Shown: one piece after another, positions 63,703 to 64,000 of the stretch | Layout of the letters: each line of letters begins with the position of its first letter | How positions within the stretch are numbered: the first letter of the stretch is position 1 | NCBI RefSeq assembly: GCF_000214705.1 | Contig: NC_015573.1 | Span: 1,635,001-1,699,000 of the forward strand | DNA length: 64,000 nucleotides | Reading direction: 5' to 3' | Source of the DNA: Desulfofundulus kuznetsovii DSM 6115 | GTDB taxonomy: Bacteria; Bacillota; Desulfotomaculia; Desulfotomaculales; Desulfovirgulaceae | Notes under the pieces: generated by a model | The model's input: the letters and a program-made list of their open reading frames with translations, nothing else | Databases searched by the model: none | What the model was told of the DNA's origin: nothing | Made by a program: the position numbers and the translations under genes

Positions 63703-64000
63703 CTAGTGTTTGAAATGGCGCATGCCGGTGAAGACCATGGCTATTCCGTGTTCATTACAGGCGGCAATGGATTCTTCATCCCGCAGCGACCCCCCGGGCT
63801 GGATAATGGCGGCAATGCCGGCTTTAGCCGCTTCGTCCACCGTGTCCCGGAAGGGGAAAAAGGCGTCGGAAGCCAGCACCGCGCCCCTGGCCTTTTCGCC
63901 GGCCTGCTCCAGGGCAATCCGGGCCGCTCCCACCCGGTTCATCTGCCCCGCTCCCACACCGATCAGCTGGCGGTTCCTGGTGACCACAATGGCGTTGGAC
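63703..64000 (-). CDS. purH: Bifunctional AICAR formyltransferase/IMP cyclohydrolase, C-terminal end
   Basis: Only the last 99 residues are inside the window. The frame [49 protein letters not shown] and the final FTGMRHFKH are the C-terminal AICAR transformylase domain of PurH. The gene continues beyond 64000; it is directly upstream of purD. Confidence 0.96.
   Translation of the reverse strand, partial: SNAIVVTRNRQLIGVGAGQMNRVGAARIALEQAGEKARGAVLASDAFFPFRDTVDEAAKAGIAAIIQPGGSLRDEESIAACNEHGIAMVFTGMRHFKH

Overview
This looks like a chromosomal segment of a spore-forming, strictly anaerobic Bacillota (Firmicutes), most likely of the Desulfotomaculum/Desulfofundulus/Pelotomaculum group (Peptococcaceae). 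The evidence is a sporulation sigma factor SigK, a TRAP (MtrB) regulator, Bacillus-type pyruvate kinase with a C-terminal extension, SAM-I and TPP riboswitches, strong GGAGG ribosome-binding sites with frequent TTG/GTG starts, and several oxygen-shy enzymes: sulfide-dependent Thi4, the anaerobic homocysteine system, and a likely Re-citrate-synthase branch. The genus is inference. No rRNA or tRNA gene was seen.

Layout: 1-3.9 kb is a uronate catabolism pair (uxaB-uxaA) divergent from a LacI-type repressor gene that starts with CTG, with two near-perfect operators between them. 4.0-4.8 kb is sigK behind a SigK-like promoter. 4.85-7.6 kb is a sigma-A promoter, a SAM-I riboswitch and the three-gene anaerobic homocysteine operon (COG1900, NIL-ferredoxin, COG2122). 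7.6-11.3 kb holds an acyl-CoA ligase, an HD-GYP protein and a DedA protein. 11.3-20 kb is core metabolism on the minus strand: pyk, pfkA, accA, accD, a small unknown protein, mtrB and dnaE. 20-26.4 kb holds a Fur-family regulator, thi4 under a TPP riboswitch, a PAS/sigma-54 activator, a CoxE/MoxR pair and trmL. 26.8-28.6 kb has a SatP-type acetate transporter, nth and a CoA-binding protein.

28.9-35.6 kb is an alpha-glucan locus: a DUF4912 membrane protein, a GH57 branching enzyme, a sugar nucleotidyltransferase-mutase fusion, a GT4 glycosyltransferase and a starch-binding-like module. 36-40 kb is a four-gene operon for 2-oxoglutarate formation (homocitrate-synthase-like/Re-citrate synthase, LeuC-like and LeuD-like aconitase subunits, NAD-isocitrate dehydrogenase). 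40.4-41.7 kb is an OFA-type MFS transporter.

41.7-47.28 kb is an AT-richer accessory island. It carries a DUF4351-like fragment, a 936-residue HEAT protein with an inserted immunity-like domain, a roughly 100-bp terminal-inverted-repeat element whose sibling lies at 35.8 kb, a gene with an early in-frame stop, a VKOR-like membrane thiol oxidoreductase, a PH-like membrane protein and the remnant of a six-cysteine hydrophobic peptide that resembles halocin-C8-type bacteriocins. I regard this and the twin elements as the most novel material.

47.29-64 kb returns to housekeeping genes on the minus strand: gatB, gatA, gatC, ligA, amj, pcrA, the complete-looking histidine run hisD-hisC-hisB-hisH-hisA-hisF-hisIE with a TrpR-like regulator upstream, purD, and the end of purH running off the window.
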